From assembly GCA_041481485.1 (NCBI GenBank), contig JBGPBY010000147.1, positions 1-14,181 of the forward strand: a DNA stretch of 14,181 nucleotides. The letters are read 5' to 3'. The position numbers and the translations under genes are program-made. The DNA is from JBGPBY01 sp041481485 (GTDB lineage Bacteria; Acidobacteriota; Terriglobia; 20CM-2-55-15). Shown here piece after piece: positions 14,170 through 14,181 of the stretch. The number at the start of each line of letters is the position of its first letter. Within the stretch, counting starts at the first letter, position 1. The notes under the pieces are model-generated. The model was not told the origin of the DNA. It worked only from the letters and a program-made list of their open reading frames with translations, and made no database searches.

Positions 14170-14181
14170 TACCACAAGTAA

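Overview
The window looks like chromosomal DNA of an Acidobacteriota-type soil or environmental bacterium, probably near the Bryobacterales/Solibacter or Vicinamibacteria branches. The reasons are a moderately high GC content, several secreted proteins of types common in that phylum (a DUF6152 protein, an FGE-fold protein, a glycine-zipper surface protein), and spacers full of short GC-rich palindromic repeats. This placement is inference from gene content. No rRNA or other phylogenetic marker is present.

Layout. (1) 135-1488, plus strand: a secreted FGE/SUMF1-fold protein followed 19 bp later by a DUF6152 protein. (2) 1538-2471, minus strand: a four-TM membrane protein and a DoxX protein separated by 4 bp, convergent to block 1. 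(3) 2685-5411, plus strand: a three-gene ABC-2 exporter (ATPase plus two different permeases) with tight start/stop coupling. (4) 5408-7045, minus strand: an ABC-F translation factor whose 3' end overlaps the exporter by 4 bp. (5) 7124-8386, plus strand: a gallate-dioxygenase-like fused LigB/LigA extradiol dioxygenase, with a perfect 9-bp inverted repeat over its ribosome binding site and start codon. (6) 8387-8897: a 511-bp gene-free spacer made largely of palindromic repeats. (7) 8898-12324, plus strand: a DUF4184-like membrane protein and a 902-residue secreted protein that may be a six-hairpin glycosidase (DUF5695-like). (8) 12325-12598: a second repeat cluster. (9) 12599-14087, plus strand: two secreted or envelope proteins, then another double-hairpin repeat at the window end.

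The first 8.4 kb has compact spacers with no obvious repeats. From 8.4 kb on, three families of hairpin-forming repeats occupy most spacers. Bases 1-134 hold no convincing gene, only a promoter-like -10 hexamer before the first CDS.

No defence system, CRISPR array, prophage, transposase or tRNA was found. The items most worth a second look are the inverted repeat at the dioxygenase start, the predicted His-His mature N-terminus of the DUF6152 protein, the multi-family hairpin repeats, and two genes that look leaderless.
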